The notes under the pieces: generated by a model
The model's input: the letters and a program-made list of their open reading frames with translations, nothing else
The model's database searches: none
What the model was told of the DNA's origin: nothing
Program-made: the position numbers and the translations under genes
Source: Sulfurimonas sp.
GTDB lineage: Bacteria; Campylobacterota; Campylobacteria; Campylobacterales; Sulfurimonadaceae
Direction: 5' to 3'
Length of the DNA stretch: 9,777 bases
NCBI GenBank assembly: GCA_027047745.1
Contig: JALTUB010000351.1
Span: 1,620-11,396 of the forward strand
Shown: in pieces, positions 1 to 7,441 of the stretch
Position numbering within the stretch: the first letter of the stretch is position 1
How the letters are laid out: every line of letters starts with the position of its first letter

Positions 1-1172
1 ACCCCTGGTAGGATTTTGCCCTCTAGTAGTTCTAGTGATGCTCCTCCACCTGTTGAGATAAAGCTCATCTCTTCGGCAACACCGACTCTTTGCACCAAGT
101 CTGCCGTATCTCCACCACCAACAACTGTTGTTGCATAAGTGTCTGCTACAAAGTGAGCTATCTTTGATGAGCCACGAGCAAATTTTTCCATCTCATAGAC
201 GCCCATAGGTCCATTCCATAAAACTGTCTGAACATCGTTTAATGCTTCACGATAGAGTCTTACAGTAGCAGGTCCTATATCTAGTCCCATCCAGTTGTCT
301 GGAATCTCTTGGGCTGTCACTATCTTGCTTACGGCGTCTTCTGAGAACTTTTCAGCAGCTACAATATCAACTGGTAGATAAAACTTAACACCATATTTCT
401 TAGCTTCATCCATGATCTGTTGTGCTTCTTCTAATAGGTCATCTTCTACTAAAGAAGCTCCTATGTTATAACCCATCTGTTTTAAAAATGTAAATGCCAT
501 TCCACCACCGATAAAAATCTTATCTACTTTTGGCAGAAGATTTACAAGAGCTTCTAACTTTCCAGATACTTTACTTCCTCCAACTATCGCTGCAAAAGGA
601 CGCACTGGCTCATTTACAAGTTTTCCAAAAAAGTTTATCTCTTTGTCTAGTAAAAATCCAGCAGCTTTATGTTTATCGTCAAAATAGTTTGTAATACCCT
701 CAACAGAGGCATGAGCACGATGGCTAACTCCAAAAGCATCATTTATATAAAACTCTGCCATAGATGCTAAAGTTTTAGCTAGTGTTTCATCATTTTTTGT
801 CTCACCTACTTCAAATCGTAGGTTTTCAAGCAAAAGAACCTTATGTTTTTCAAGTGCCTTTGCTTTTGACATCGCATCTTCACCCACGACATCTTTTGCT
901 AATTCTACTTCACGCTTTAGAAGTTGTTGAAGTCTTCTAGCAACTGGTGCAAGAGAGTATTTCTCCACCACTTCACCCTTTGGACGACCTAAATGCGAAG
1001 CTAAAATAACTGAACAATCATTGTCTAAACAGTAGTTTATAGTTGCTACGGCTGAGCGAATGCGTCTATCATCTGAGATATTTCCAAACTCATCCATAGG
1101 AACATTAAAGTCACATCTTATGAATACTTTTTTACCTTCAAGGTCTAGATTTTTTATACTTAATAATTTCAA
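1..1172 (-). CDS. pgk: Phosphoglycerate kinase, 3' end cut by window edge
   Basis: Cytosolic glycolytic/gluconeogenic enzyme that transfers phosphate between 1,3-bisphosphoglycerate and ADP. I translated the minus strand by hand through 390 uninterrupted codons. Recognisable PGK motifs appear in order: VFIRCDFNVP near the N terminus, SHLGRPKG (substrate-binding), LLENLRF, NDAFGVSHRAHAS, VGGSKVSGK, IGGGMAFTFLK, WNGPMGVYE, VGGGDT and STGGGASLE near the C terminus. A usual PGK is about 395-400 residues, so only about ten residues are missing beyond position 1. The start is TTG at 1172: an AGGA ribosome-binding site lies six bases upstream, an in-frame TAA sits two codons upstream, and the next ATG falls inside the conserved FNVPM segment. 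The gene lies 15 bases after gap and is clearly in the same operon. Identity is certain; the TTG start is very likely. Confidence 0.97.
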   Translation of the reverse strand, partial: MKLLSIKNLDLEGKKVFIRCDFNVPMDEFGNISDDRRIRSAVATINYCLDNDCSVILASHLGRPKGEVVEKYSLAPVARRLQQLLKREVELAKDVVGEDAMSKAKALEKHKVLLLENLRFEVGETKNDETLAKTLASMAEFYINDAFGVSHRAHASVEGITNYFDDKHKAAGFLLDKEINFFGKLVNEPVRPFAAIVGGSKVSGKLEALVNLLPKVDKIFIGGGMAFTFLKQMGYNIGASLVEDDLLEEAQQIMDEAKKYGVKFYLPVDIVAAEKFSEDAVSKIVTAQEIPDNWMGLDIGPATVRLYREALNDVQTVLWNGPMGVYEMEKFARGSSKIAHFVADTYATTVVGGGDTADLVQRVGVAEEMSFISTGGGASLELLEGKILPG

Positions 1173-1187
1173 TTTTTATCCTATTTG

Positions 1188-2153
1188 TTATTTGCTTATA
1201 TGGATTGCCATATCTAAAAGTCTGTTTGAGTATCCCCACTCATTGTCATACCAAGCCCTTACAGCTACCATATCTTCACCGATAACTTGAACTAAGTCTT
1301 GAGCAACTATAGAACTATATGCTGAACCTACAAAATCTTGAGAGACTCTTTTATCTCTGTCGATATGTAAAAGACCTTTGTATTTTGTATCTTCCATTTT
1401 ATCTAAAAGAGATAGCACTTCTTCTGTCCTTGTTTTTTTGCCAAGATGAAGTGTCAAATCAACCATAGAGACATCAGGGGTTGGAACTCTTACACTTGTT
1501 CCATCAAGTTTTCCATGAAGTTTTGGTAAAACACGACTTAGAGCTTTTGCTGCTCCTGTAGTCGTTGGTATCATGTTGATAGCCGCCGCACGAGAGCGAC
1601 GAATATCACCATGATGTTTAGTGTCAAGTATATTTTGATCATTTGTATATGAGTGGATGGTTGTCATGAGACCTTTTTGTATGCCGTACTCATCATCAAG
1701 TATGCTAGCTATAGGTGCTAAACAGTTTGTTGTGCATGAAGCATTTGAGATGATACTTTCTCCTGCATAATCTTCATGATTTACACCCATTACAAATGTT
1801 GGTGTTACGCTGTCTTGGGCTGGGGCTGAGAGGATAACTTTTTTTGCTCCATTGTTTATGTGAGTTTGAGCTAACTCTTTTGTTAAAAAAATTCCTGTAC
1901 ATTCAAGAACAACATCAGCTCCACACTCACCAAACTTTACATTTTTAGGATCACTCTCGTTAAAGATTTTGATACCATCAAAACTAGCATCAAAATTTCC
2001 ATGAACAGAGTCGTATTTTAAAAGATAAAGCATCATATCTTTATCTGTCATGTCATTAATAGCTACAATCTCTATATCATCTCGAGAAGCAGCGATGCGT
2101 GTAACACAACGACCAATCCTACCAAATCCATTTATTGCAATCTTCAACGCCAT
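1188..2153 (-). CDS. gap: Glyceraldehyde-3-phosphate dehydrogenase, type I
   Basis: Oxidises and phosphorylates glyceraldehyde-3-phosphate to 1,3-bisphosphoglycerate, the substrate of the downstream pgk. The Rossmann motif INGFGRIGR is at residues 7-15, Asp34 in AIND favours NAD, the catalytic Cys140 is in SNASCTTNC, and the partner His167 is in TTIHSYT. The C-terminal WYDNEWGYS motif is present. The S-loop reads RRSRAAA, a type often seen in enzymes that accept NADP or work in gluconeogenesis, so dual cofactor use is possible. I chose ATG 2153 because AGAGGT lies six bases upstream and MALKIAINGFGRIGR is the normal family N terminus; the frame stays open 13 codons further but has no comparable signal. 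At 321 residues it is about ten shorter than usual, and the difference is in the surface hairpin around residues 51-62. It reads divergently from nadD. Confidence 0.97.
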   Translation of the reverse strand: MALKIAINGFGRIGRCVTRIAASRDDIEIVAINDMTDKDMMLYLLKYDSVHGNFDASFDGIKIFNESDPKNVKFGECGADVVLECTGIFLTKELAQTHINNGAKKVILSAPAQDSVTPTFVMGVNHEDYAGESIISNASCTTNCLAPIASILDDEYGIQKGLMTTIHSYTNDQNILDTKHHGDIRRSRAAAINMIPTTTGAAKALSRVLPKLHGKLDGTSVRVPTPDVSMVDLTLHLGKKTRTEEVLSLLDKMEDTKYKGLLHIDRDKRVSQDFVGSAYSSIVAQDLVQVIGEDMVAVRAWYDNEWGYSNRLLDMAIHISK

Positions 2154-2181
2154 TGATTTACCTCTGTTATATTTGTATGCA

Positions 2182-2187
2182 ATTTTA
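2182..2187 (-). promoter_or_regulatory. Probable -10 box of the gap-pgk operon
   Basis: On the minus strand TAAAAT lies about 28 bases before the gap start codon, which would give a leader of about 22 bases containing the AGAGGT ribosome-binding site. No clear -35 box is seen; Campylobacterota vegetative promoters often lack one. A second TATAAC at 2166-2171 is too close to the start codon to be preferred. Confidence 0.4.
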
Positions 2188-2199
2188 TCCAAAATTAGT

Positions 2200-2205
2200 T
2201 ATAAT
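2200..2205 (+). promoter_or_regulatory. -10 box of nadD, close to the start codon
   Basis: A perfect TATAAT ends eight bases before the nadD ATG. Normal -10-to-start spacing puts transcription initiation at about 2211-2214, so the mRNA would have almost no leader. There is no good -35 match at 16-18 bases upstream. The element lies 13 bases from the opposing gap -10 box, so polymerase probably cannot occupy both at once. Confidence 0.5.
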
Positions 2206-2213
2206 TCGCTTTA

Positions 2214-2756
2214 ATGAAAACTATAGCACTTTTTGGTGGCTCTTTTGACCCTCCTCATGCAGGACATGAAGCAGTTGTAAATGCTTTGCAAAAGTTAGAT
2301 TACATTGACAAGATTGTCATTATGCCGACTTTTTTGAATCCCTTTAAAACAAAGGCTCATGCACCCTCACAGTTGCGTTTAGAGTGGTTAAAATGTATAT
2401 TTTCAGACAACAAAAAAGTAGTTATAGACTCGTATGAGGTAAGAGAAGAAAAAAAAGTTCCTAGCGTAGAGAGTGTTTTATATCTTTTACAAAAGTATGA
2501 TAAAATCTTTCTTGTAATCGGTGCTGATAATTTAAAAACACTAAAAAAATGGCATAGATATGATGAACTTAAAGAACTTGTATCTTTTATCGTAGCTTCA
2601 AGAGAAGAGATAGATATACCAAAAGAGTTTACAAAGATAAAAGTTGATGTCGATATATCTTCATCAATTCTTAGAAAAAAGATAGACAAAACAAAACTAA
2701 CAAAAAAATGTGCCGAGGAAATCGCACAATATTACAAGGAAACAGATGCAAAATAG
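2214..2756 (+). CDS. nadD: Nicotinate-nucleotide adenylyltransferase
   Basis: Adenylylates nicotinate mononucleotide with ATP to give nicotinate adenine dinucleotide, a late step of NAD synthesis in the cytosol. The nucleotidyltransferase signature GGSFDPPHAGH is at residues 8-18 (His15 and His18 form the HxGH motif), IGADN lies near residue 102, and ISSSILR at 148-154 is the C-terminal ATP-binding motif. The length of 180 is normal to slightly short. ATG 2214 is the only usable start because an in-frame TAA lies at 2202-2204 and the next Met comes after the catalytic motif. No Shine-Dalgarno sequence precedes it. The last 11 bases overlap rsfS, so the two are co-transcribed and probably translationally coupled. 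This nadD-rsfS pairing is widespread in bacteria. Confidence 0.96.
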   Translation: MKTIALFGGSFDPPHAGHEAVVNALQKLDYIDKIVIMPTFLNPFKTKAHAPSQLRLEWLKCIFSDNKKVVIDSYEVREEKKVPSVESVLYLLQKYDKIFLVIGADNLKTLKKWHRYDELKELVSFIVASREEIDIPKEFTKIKVDVDISSSILRKKIDKTKLTKKCAEEIAQYYKETDAK

Positions 2757-3081
2757 AATAGAAAAGATAATCCAAACACTAGACAAACACAAAGCAGAAG
2801 CAATAGAGTCATTTGACTTAAGAGAAAAAGATTATTTTGTTGACTTTGCAATCATCGCTTCATCACTTGGTCAAAAACATACAACTGCACTACTTGACCA
2901 CTTAAAAACTGAACTTAAACCTGAAGAGACTTTCAACTATGTTGAAGAGAGTGGTGACTGGGTTGTTGTTGATTTGGGTGATGTACTTATACATATAATG
3001 ACTCCAGAGTATAGAGTCAAATACGATATGGAAACTTTTTTAACATCTTTAGCAGATGGTAAAGAGGGAGAAGTTAAATAA
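2746..3081 (+). CDS. rsfS: Ribosomal silencing factor RsfS (Iojap/DUF143)
   Basis: Family members bind ribosomal protein L14 on the large subunit and block subunit joining, lowering translation when nutrients are short. The 111-residue product has the family landmarks: DYFVDFAIIASSLGQKHTTAL (about residues 25-45), then GDWVVVDLGDVLIHIMTPEYRVKYDME at about 72-98. ATG 2746 is preceded by AAGGA five bases upstream inside the end of nadD. An upstream in-frame ATG at 2710 would add 12 residues unlike the family and lacks such a site, so I rejected it. It is the second gene of the nadD-rsfS unit and ends six bases from the convergent histidine kinase gene. Confidence 0.94.
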   Translation: MQNRIEKIIQTLDKHKAEAIESFDLREKDYFVDFAIIASSLGQKHTTALLDHLKTELKPEETFNYVEESGDWVVVDLGDVLIHIMTPEYRVKYDMETFLTSLADGKEGEVK

Positions 3082-3111
3082 CTAACCTTAGGCAAAAATA
3101 AAACGGTTAGT
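3081..3111. terminator. Weak hairpin between convergent rsfS and kinase genes
   Basis: ACTAACC at 3081-3087 pairs with GGTTAGT at 3105-3111 across a 17-base loop. It covers the kinase stop codon and touches the rsfS stop. The arms are short and the loop long. Only a short TATTT follows on the minus strand and no T-run follows on the plus strand. It may act as a weak two-way terminator, but I am not sure. Confidence 0.25.
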
Positions 3112-4362
3112 ATCCCCTTCATACTCATACGCCAAGACTTGTTCATGAGCTTTTAAGATGGAATCTACAAGATAAAGTCCTAAGCCAAAACTATTTTTGG
3201 ATGGGTTTTCTTTTGTAAAAGGTTCTATATAAAATTGTAGAGGATGGGCTAAGCGATCGCCCTTGCTTTCAAAAGATAGTTCACCATTTATCATTAAGAT
3301 TTTTATGTGAGCATCTTTAGAATACTTCATGGCATTGTCTATCATGTTTTTTATGGCTGTAGTGTATAGTCTGTAGTTTGCATGTAGTTTTATATCTCCA
3401 GATATTTCTACAGTTACAGATTTTTCATCTACCATTGCCATGTCTATAGCACCATCTATAATGTCAAGCAGTCTGCACTCCATAAACTCACTTTTATCAT
3501 CAAGACTTGTTACCTCTTCTATGAGAGCAAACTCATTTACCAAAGATTCTAACCTTGAAAATATGGAAGTAAACCTATCTTTTTGCTTTTGAGAATCAAG
3601 CATCTGAGTAGCAATAGTCCCTTTAGCTATAGGGGTTTTTAGTTCATGCATAATATTTCGTAAAAAAAGAGTACGAGAGTTAAGAAGGTTTTCTATCTTT
3701 TCACGAGCTGATTCTAGTTCATTTGAAACCAATCCTATCTCATCACAATTTTTGGTTTTAAAAGAGATCTTCATATCTCCATTACCAAAGAGTGCTATCT
3801 TTTTTCTAAGTCGTATAAGTGGTCTTAGTTTTTGTAAAATCAGTAAAAAAGAGAGACTTATAACGGTAAAAATAGTAGAGTATGCATACATAAGATTTAG
3901 ATAACTGTATGGTTTTAGCTTTTCATCTTTGATAAGTATCGAGCCTACTGGTGTTTTGATTTGAAAATAAATTCTGTTTTTATCTTTGAGCATGATCGCA
4001 TTTAATTTGCCAACTATATTTTTACGATATAATCCTTCAGGCCCAAGCATTAAAGTAGATTTTATGCTCTTGATTCCCTCTGTTTTTAAGACAGTGGCTT
4101 TTTGTAAGATTCTAGTTTCATCTTTTTTATCTTTTATCAGAAATAGTTTATAGATAGCTAGATTTGCTTCGAGCATGACATCTGAACTTTGTCTTTGCTG
4201 ATTTTCTTTATATATCTGAATAATAACTGAATACTTTGTAAAAATATGGTCAATGTACTGTTGTTTGTTGAGTTTATAAAACTCCCAAAATATAGCACTT
4301 ACACTTACCAAAGTTAAGATAAGTGAGAAAAGAACAGTTAAAAGTACAGCACGGCGTTTAAT
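3088..4362 (-). CDS. Membrane sensor histidine kinase, ArsS-like
   Basis: Inner-membrane sensor kinase that should phosphorylate the regulator encoded just upstream. With numbering from 4362 (about 424 residues), KRR followed by a hydrophobic stretch at about 6-28 is the first membrane segment. An extracytoplasmic domain of about 125 residues follows, then a second membrane segment at about 158-177, a HAMP-like linker, the H-box HELKTP (His239), the N-box NMIDNAMKY and a GLGLYLV G2 box. The DxGxG G1 box is replaced by SKGDRLA, a divergence I recall in ArsS of Helicobacter pylori. The only conventional start is TTG 4311, which has no ribosome-binding site and removes the charged half of the first membrane segment. 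AGGAG at 4372-4376 instead points to an ATT or ATC codon at 4360-4368. The boundary 4362 is a choice within that range; the signal sensed is unknown. Confidence 0.88.
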   Translation of the reverse strand: MKRRAVLLTVLFSLILTLVSVSAIFWEFYKLNKQQYIDHIFTKYSVIIQIYKENQQRQSSDVMLEANLAIYKLFLIKDKKDETRILQKATVLKTEGIKSIKSTLMLGPEGLYRKNIVGKLNAIMLKDKNRIYFQIKTPVGSILIKDEKLKPYSYLNLMYAYSTIFTVISLSFLLILQKLRPLIRLRKKIALFGNGDMKISFKTKNCDEIGLVSNELESAREKIENLLNSRTLFLRNIMHELKTPIAKGTIATQMLDSQKQKDRFTSIFSRLESLVNEFALIEEVTSLDDKSEFMECRLLDIIDGAIDMAMVDEKSVTVEISGDIKLHANYRLYTTAIKNMIDNAMKYSKDAHIKILMINGELSFESKGDRLAHPLQFYIEPFTKENPSKNSFGLGLYLVDSILKAHEQVLAYEYEGDTNRFIFA

Positions 4363-4371
4363 GATAATGAA

Positions 4372-4376
4372 CTCCT
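4372..4376 (-). promoter_or_regulatory. Ribosome-binding site deciding the kinase start
   Basis: AGGAG on the minus strand lies just after the response-regulator stop codon (4382-4384). Spacing to the in-frame triplets is 3 bases to ATT 4368, 6 to ATC 4365 and 9 to ATT 4362. No ATG, GTG or TTG in the kinase frame lies between the in-frame TAG at 4378-4380 and TTG 4311, so the site implies a rare start codon. Confidence 0.5.
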
Positions 4377-4381
4377 GCTAC

Positions 4382-5044
4382 TTACTTTAAAAGCTTATAA
4401 CCAACGCCACGAACTGACTCTATAAGTGCTTTATCGCCAAGTTTACTTCTGATTCTACCTACCATAACATCAATACTTTTGTTTGAAGAGTCTTCATTTA
4501 TAGCATTTACATTGTGTATCAAATCTTCTCTTGAAACTACTAAACCATGTTTACTTATCATATAAGCCAAGATGCCAAATTCTGCGTTTGTTAGGTTAAT
4601 AACTCTACCTTTATATGTGATAACCATGGTCTCTTTATCACATTTAAAGTCGCTTTTAGTCTCACTTTTTTCTTCACTCTTAGCTTCATAACGACGAAGT
4701 ACAGAGTTAATCCTTGCTTCAAGTTCACGAGGGTCGTAAGGTTTTGGAAGATAATCATCTGCACCAAGTTCTAAGGCTTTTATTTTATCTGTCACATCAC
4801 TTCTTGCTGAAGATATAATGATAGGAATGTCTTGACGCTCACGGATAGCTTCACAAACTTCAAGCCCATCCATCCCAGGAAGTGTTAAGTCCAAAATGAC
4901 CAAATCAAATGGCTCTAACTTCAATATACTGACTGCTTTAAAAGGATCATCTTCTGTAATAACATTAAACTCAAACTGCTCAAGATACTCTGTTAATATC
5001 TCTGCTAACTCCAAATCATCTTCTATCATCAATATTTTTTGCAT
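4382..5044 (-). CDS. OmpR-family response regulator, ArsR-like
   Basis: Cytosolic DNA-binding regulator of 220 residues, the normal length for the OmpR/PhoB class. The receiver domain spans about 1-118: acidic pocket E8-D9-D10, phosphoacceptor Asp52 in LDLTLPGMDG, Ser79 in ISSARSD and Lys101 in LPKPYDP. A Lys/Ser/Glu-rich linker covers about 119-134. A winged-helix effector domain follows, with LTNAEFGIL, a recognition region around SIDVMVGRIRSKL, and the terminal ESVRGVGYKLL hairpin. The receiver closely resembles my memory of H. pylori ArsR, the acid-response regulator, but orthology is not proved. The start ATG 5044 has AGGA upstream, and the gene begins ten bases after feoB, so it is almost surely in the feo transcript. 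Its target genes cannot be read from here; autoregulation and control of feoAB or the porin are reasonable guesses. Confidence 0.93.
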   Translation of the reverse strand: MQKILMIEDDLELAEILTEYLEQFEFNVITEDDPFKAVSILKLEPFDLVILDLTLPGMDGLEVCEAIRERQDIPIIISSARSDVTDKIKALELGADDYLPKPYDPRELEARINSVLRRYEAKSEEKSETKSDFKCDKETMVITYKGRVINLTNAEFGILAYMISKHGLVVSREDLIHNVNAINEDSSNKSIDVMVGRIRSKLGDKALIESVRGVGYKLLK

Positions 5045-5054
5045 TTTATTCCTT

Positions 5055-7193
5055 TTAAACCATTAACTTTGTGACATTATAAGCTATAAATGCTAACCCA
5101 TAGGCAACCACAGATGTAAATCCTAACAAGTAAAAGAAATATTTTATCCCTCCAGCTTCACGAGTAAAGACAACAGAAGCCGCAAGACAAGGAAGATAGA
5201 TCATAATAACTACGATAAATGCAACTGCAGAAGGAAATGGAATATGTTTACTTATGGCATTTACTAAAGAGCTACTTTTTTGATCAACATCGCTTCCCAG
5301 TGCATATAAAACACCAAGTGTAGAGACCACAACTTCCTTAGCTGCCAAACCTGCTTGAAGTGCAACACTCATCTTCCAATCAAAACCAAGAGGAGCGAAA
5401 ATAGGTTCAGAGAACTTGCCTATACTTCCAAGATAACTCTGTTCAAGCAAAGAGCTAGAGAGTTCATTTTTAAACAAGTTTTTCTCTTCTATGGTTGTTG
5501 CTCTTTCTATCTTAACTCCATACTCCTCTTCTAGTGTTGGATTATGTGGATAGTTACTTAAAAACCAAATCAACATAGAAGCCCCAGCGATAAAAGTACC
5601 AGCTTTTTTAAGATACATCATAGTTTTTGTTAAAACAGTATGCCAGATTAGTTTAAGTGAAGGAAGCCTATACTTTGGCATCTCCATAACAAAAGGTTCT
5701 TCTATACCTTTAAAAGCAGTCATCTTTAAAAGTTTTGCAGCCATCACACCTATAAGAGCACCAGAAATATAAATCACAAAAAGGATATTTCCTGCCATAT
5801 TTGGAGCAAAAAAAGCACCTGCAAAGAGTACATAAACGGGCAATCTTGCACCACATGACATAAAGCCTATGATAAAAAGAGTGAGAAGTCTATCTCTATC
5901 ATTTTTAAGTATCCTAGCTGACATATAAGCAGGGATAGAACAACCAAAACCAGTAACTAGGGGGATAAAACTCTGCCCATGAAGTCCAAACTTATGAAAA
6001 AATCCATCAAGCAAAAAGGCAACTCTTGACATGTAACCTGTACTCTCTAAAAGTGCTATACCTATAAATAAGATGATGATATTTGGCACAAAAAGAACAA
6101 CTGCACCAACACCTGCTATGACACCATCAACAACCAAAGAACGCACATCATCATTACTAATCGTAGCACCAACAGTGTTACCAAACCATCCAAAAAAGGC
6201 GTCAATATAATCCATAGGAATTGCACCAACTTCAAAAGTCAACTGAAACAGACTCCACATAAAAAACAGAAATATAGGGATACCGTAAATAGGATGGATT
6301 AGGATATTGTCTATCTTTTCAGTGATACTTTTTTGAACAACTTTCTCTTTTTGCTTAACTACCTCAGCTACTATTCCTCTGTTAAAAGAGCTATATTCTT
6401 CTGCAAATGACTCTTTTATATCATCACTATCATGATGGAGTTCTATATGCTTTGAAGCTTCTATAAGTATGGGTTGAAGTTCTGTCCAGATAGGGTTATC
6501 ATGAAGTTTTTCATAAGTTTTTTTGTTATTTTTAAGAAGATTTATCGCTATGTTTCTATATGAGTTCAGTGCATTATATTTATGCTTACTTAGATAAGAG
6601 ACTATAGTAGCTATCTCCTCTTCAACTGCCTCACTAAAGATAAGTTTAATCTCTTCTTTTGGATTATCATGAGTTTTTATAAGAGTTGAGATAAGTTCTT
6701 CTATACCCACTTTTGTAGCGGCTGAAACTTTAACACAAGGTACGCCTATAAGCTCTGACATATACTCTGCGTTTATGCTTATACCCTCTTTATCAGCTTC
6801 ATCGCTCATGTTTAAGGCTATAACAATCTTCTTGCTCATGGTCAAAAGTTCTGCTGTAAGTTGAAGGTTTTTTGCAAGATTTGTTGAATCAACTACATTG
6901 ATGATAATATCATACTCTTCTGCACAAAGATAGTCATGTGTAACTCTCTCTTCAATAGTATAGTCAGTAAAAGCATAAGTCCCAGGTAAATCAACCACAG
7001 TAAAACTATGCTCTTTATAGTCAAACAATACCTCTGTCTTATCTACAGTTACACCTGAGAAGTTTCCAACATGAAGATGTGCGTTTGATACTGAATTTAT
7101 CAGCATACTTTTTCCAACATTTGGTTGACCTACTAGAGCTATCCTTACATGATTAGATATAACTGGGCAACTTATTTCTTCTTCTTGACTCAT
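5055..7193 (-). CDS. feoB: Ferrous iron transport protein B
   Basis: Inner-membrane Fe(II) importer with a cytosolic GTPase domain. Of 712 residues, 1-170 form the G domain: G1 GQPNVGKS at 22-29, switch I with GNFSGVT at 43-49, G3 DLPG at 68-71, G4 NMSD at 128-131 and G5 SAAT at 157-160. A helical guanine-dissociation-inhibitor-like region follows to about 290. The membrane domain from about 300 has the Gate signatures GFGCSIPA (415-422), MSCGARLPVY (445-454) and, in the second Gate repeat, YLPCLAASVVF (666-676). G1 is the Gln/Val form seen in Campylobacterota instead of the common GNPNSGKT. The start codon overlaps the feoA stop as ATGA, giving translational coupling. There is no feoC downstream; the next genes are a two-component pair. 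The frame is intact and length is normal. Confidence 0.97.
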   Translation of the reverse strand: MSQEEEISCPVISNHVRIALVGQPNVGKSMLINSVSNAHLHVGNFSGVTVDKTEVLFDYKEHSFTVVDLPGTYAFTDYTIEERVTHDYLCAEEYDIIINVVDSTNLAKNLQLTAELLTMSKKIVIALNMSDEADKEGISINAEYMSELIGVPCVKVSAATKVGIEELISTLIKTHDNPKEEIKLIFSEAVEEEIATIVSYLSKHKYNALNSYRNIAINLLKNNKKTYEKLHDNPIWTELQPILIEASKHIELHHDSDDIKESFAEEYSSFNRGIVAEVVKQKEKVVQKSITEKIDNILIHPIYGIPIFLFFMWSLFQLTFEVGAIPMDYIDAFFGWFGNTVGATISNDDVRSLVVDGVIAGVGAVVLFVPNIIILFIGIALLESTGYMSRVAFLLDGFFHKFGLHGQSFIPLVTGFGCSIPAYMSARILKNDRDRLLTLFIIGFMSCGARLPVYVLFAGAFFAPNMAGNILFVIYISGALIGVMAAKLLKMTAFKGIEEPFVMEMPKYRLPSLKLIWHTVLTKTMMYLKKAGTFIAGASMLIWFLSNYPHNPTLEEEYGVKIERATTIEEKNLFKNELSSSLLEQSYLGSIGKFSEPIFAPLGFDWKMSVALQAGLAAKEVVVSTLGVLYALGSDVDQKSSSLVNAISKHIPFPSAVAFIVVIMIYLPCLAASVVFTREAGGIKYFFYLLGFTSVVAYGLAFIAYNVTKLMV

Positions 7194-7417
7194 AAATCTT
7201 CTACCTCTATAAGTTCTGCTTCCTCAGCACGAAGTGCTAAACGCATCTTACCTACCTTTACTTCTATAGTTTTTTTTCTTGGTGCAAGTTCCAAAACTTC
7301 CAAATCTGCTTCTTTCATTACTCCAAAGGATATTAGTCTCTGTTTAAGTTCATTAGCTGCGTTTAATTTTATCACTACAACTTTATCGCCTTTTTGGCAA
7401 TCTAATAATTTTTTCAT
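7190..7417 (-). CDS. feoA: Ferrous iron transport protein A
   Basis: Small cytosolic SH3-fold protein of 75 residues, the normal FeoA size, thought to bind FeoB and tune iron uptake. The family pattern is clear: an N-terminal strand KGDKVVVIKLNA, then the helix ELKQRLISFGVMKEADLEVL, the strand PRKKTIEVKVGKMRLALRAEEAELIEV, and an acidic end. ATG 7417 has a modest AAGAG ribosome-binding site upstream. Its last codons overlap the feoB start by four bases. It lies 56 bases after the porin gene and has its own strong promoter in that gap, so it can be expressed with or without the porin. Confidence 0.95.
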   Translation of the reverse strand: MKKLLDCQKGDKVVVIKLNAANELKQRLISFGVMKEADLEVLELAPRKKTIEVKVGKMRLALRAEEAELIEVEDL

Positions 7418-7441
7418 TTTTCTCTTCTATCTATTTTTAAA

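Noticed and set aside
2154..2192. Longer gap start at ATG 2192
   Set aside because: The added 13 residues are not family-like, no ribosome-binding site precedes it, and it would overlap the probable gap promoter. ATG 2153 has AGAGGT.
2357..2689. Minus-strand open frame inside nadD
   Set aside because: Antisense to nadD, no motif and no initiation signal.
2710..2745. Longer rsfS start at ATG 2710
   Set aside because: The extra residues do not fit the family and the AAGGA site at 2736-2740 points to ATG 2746.
4355..4375. Second Fur box at the regulator-kinase junction (TAATGATAAT on the plus strand)
   Set aside because: Ten bases match part of the consensus but the other half does not (about 12/19). 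It lies within an operon at the kinase start, so chance in AT-rich DNA is likely.
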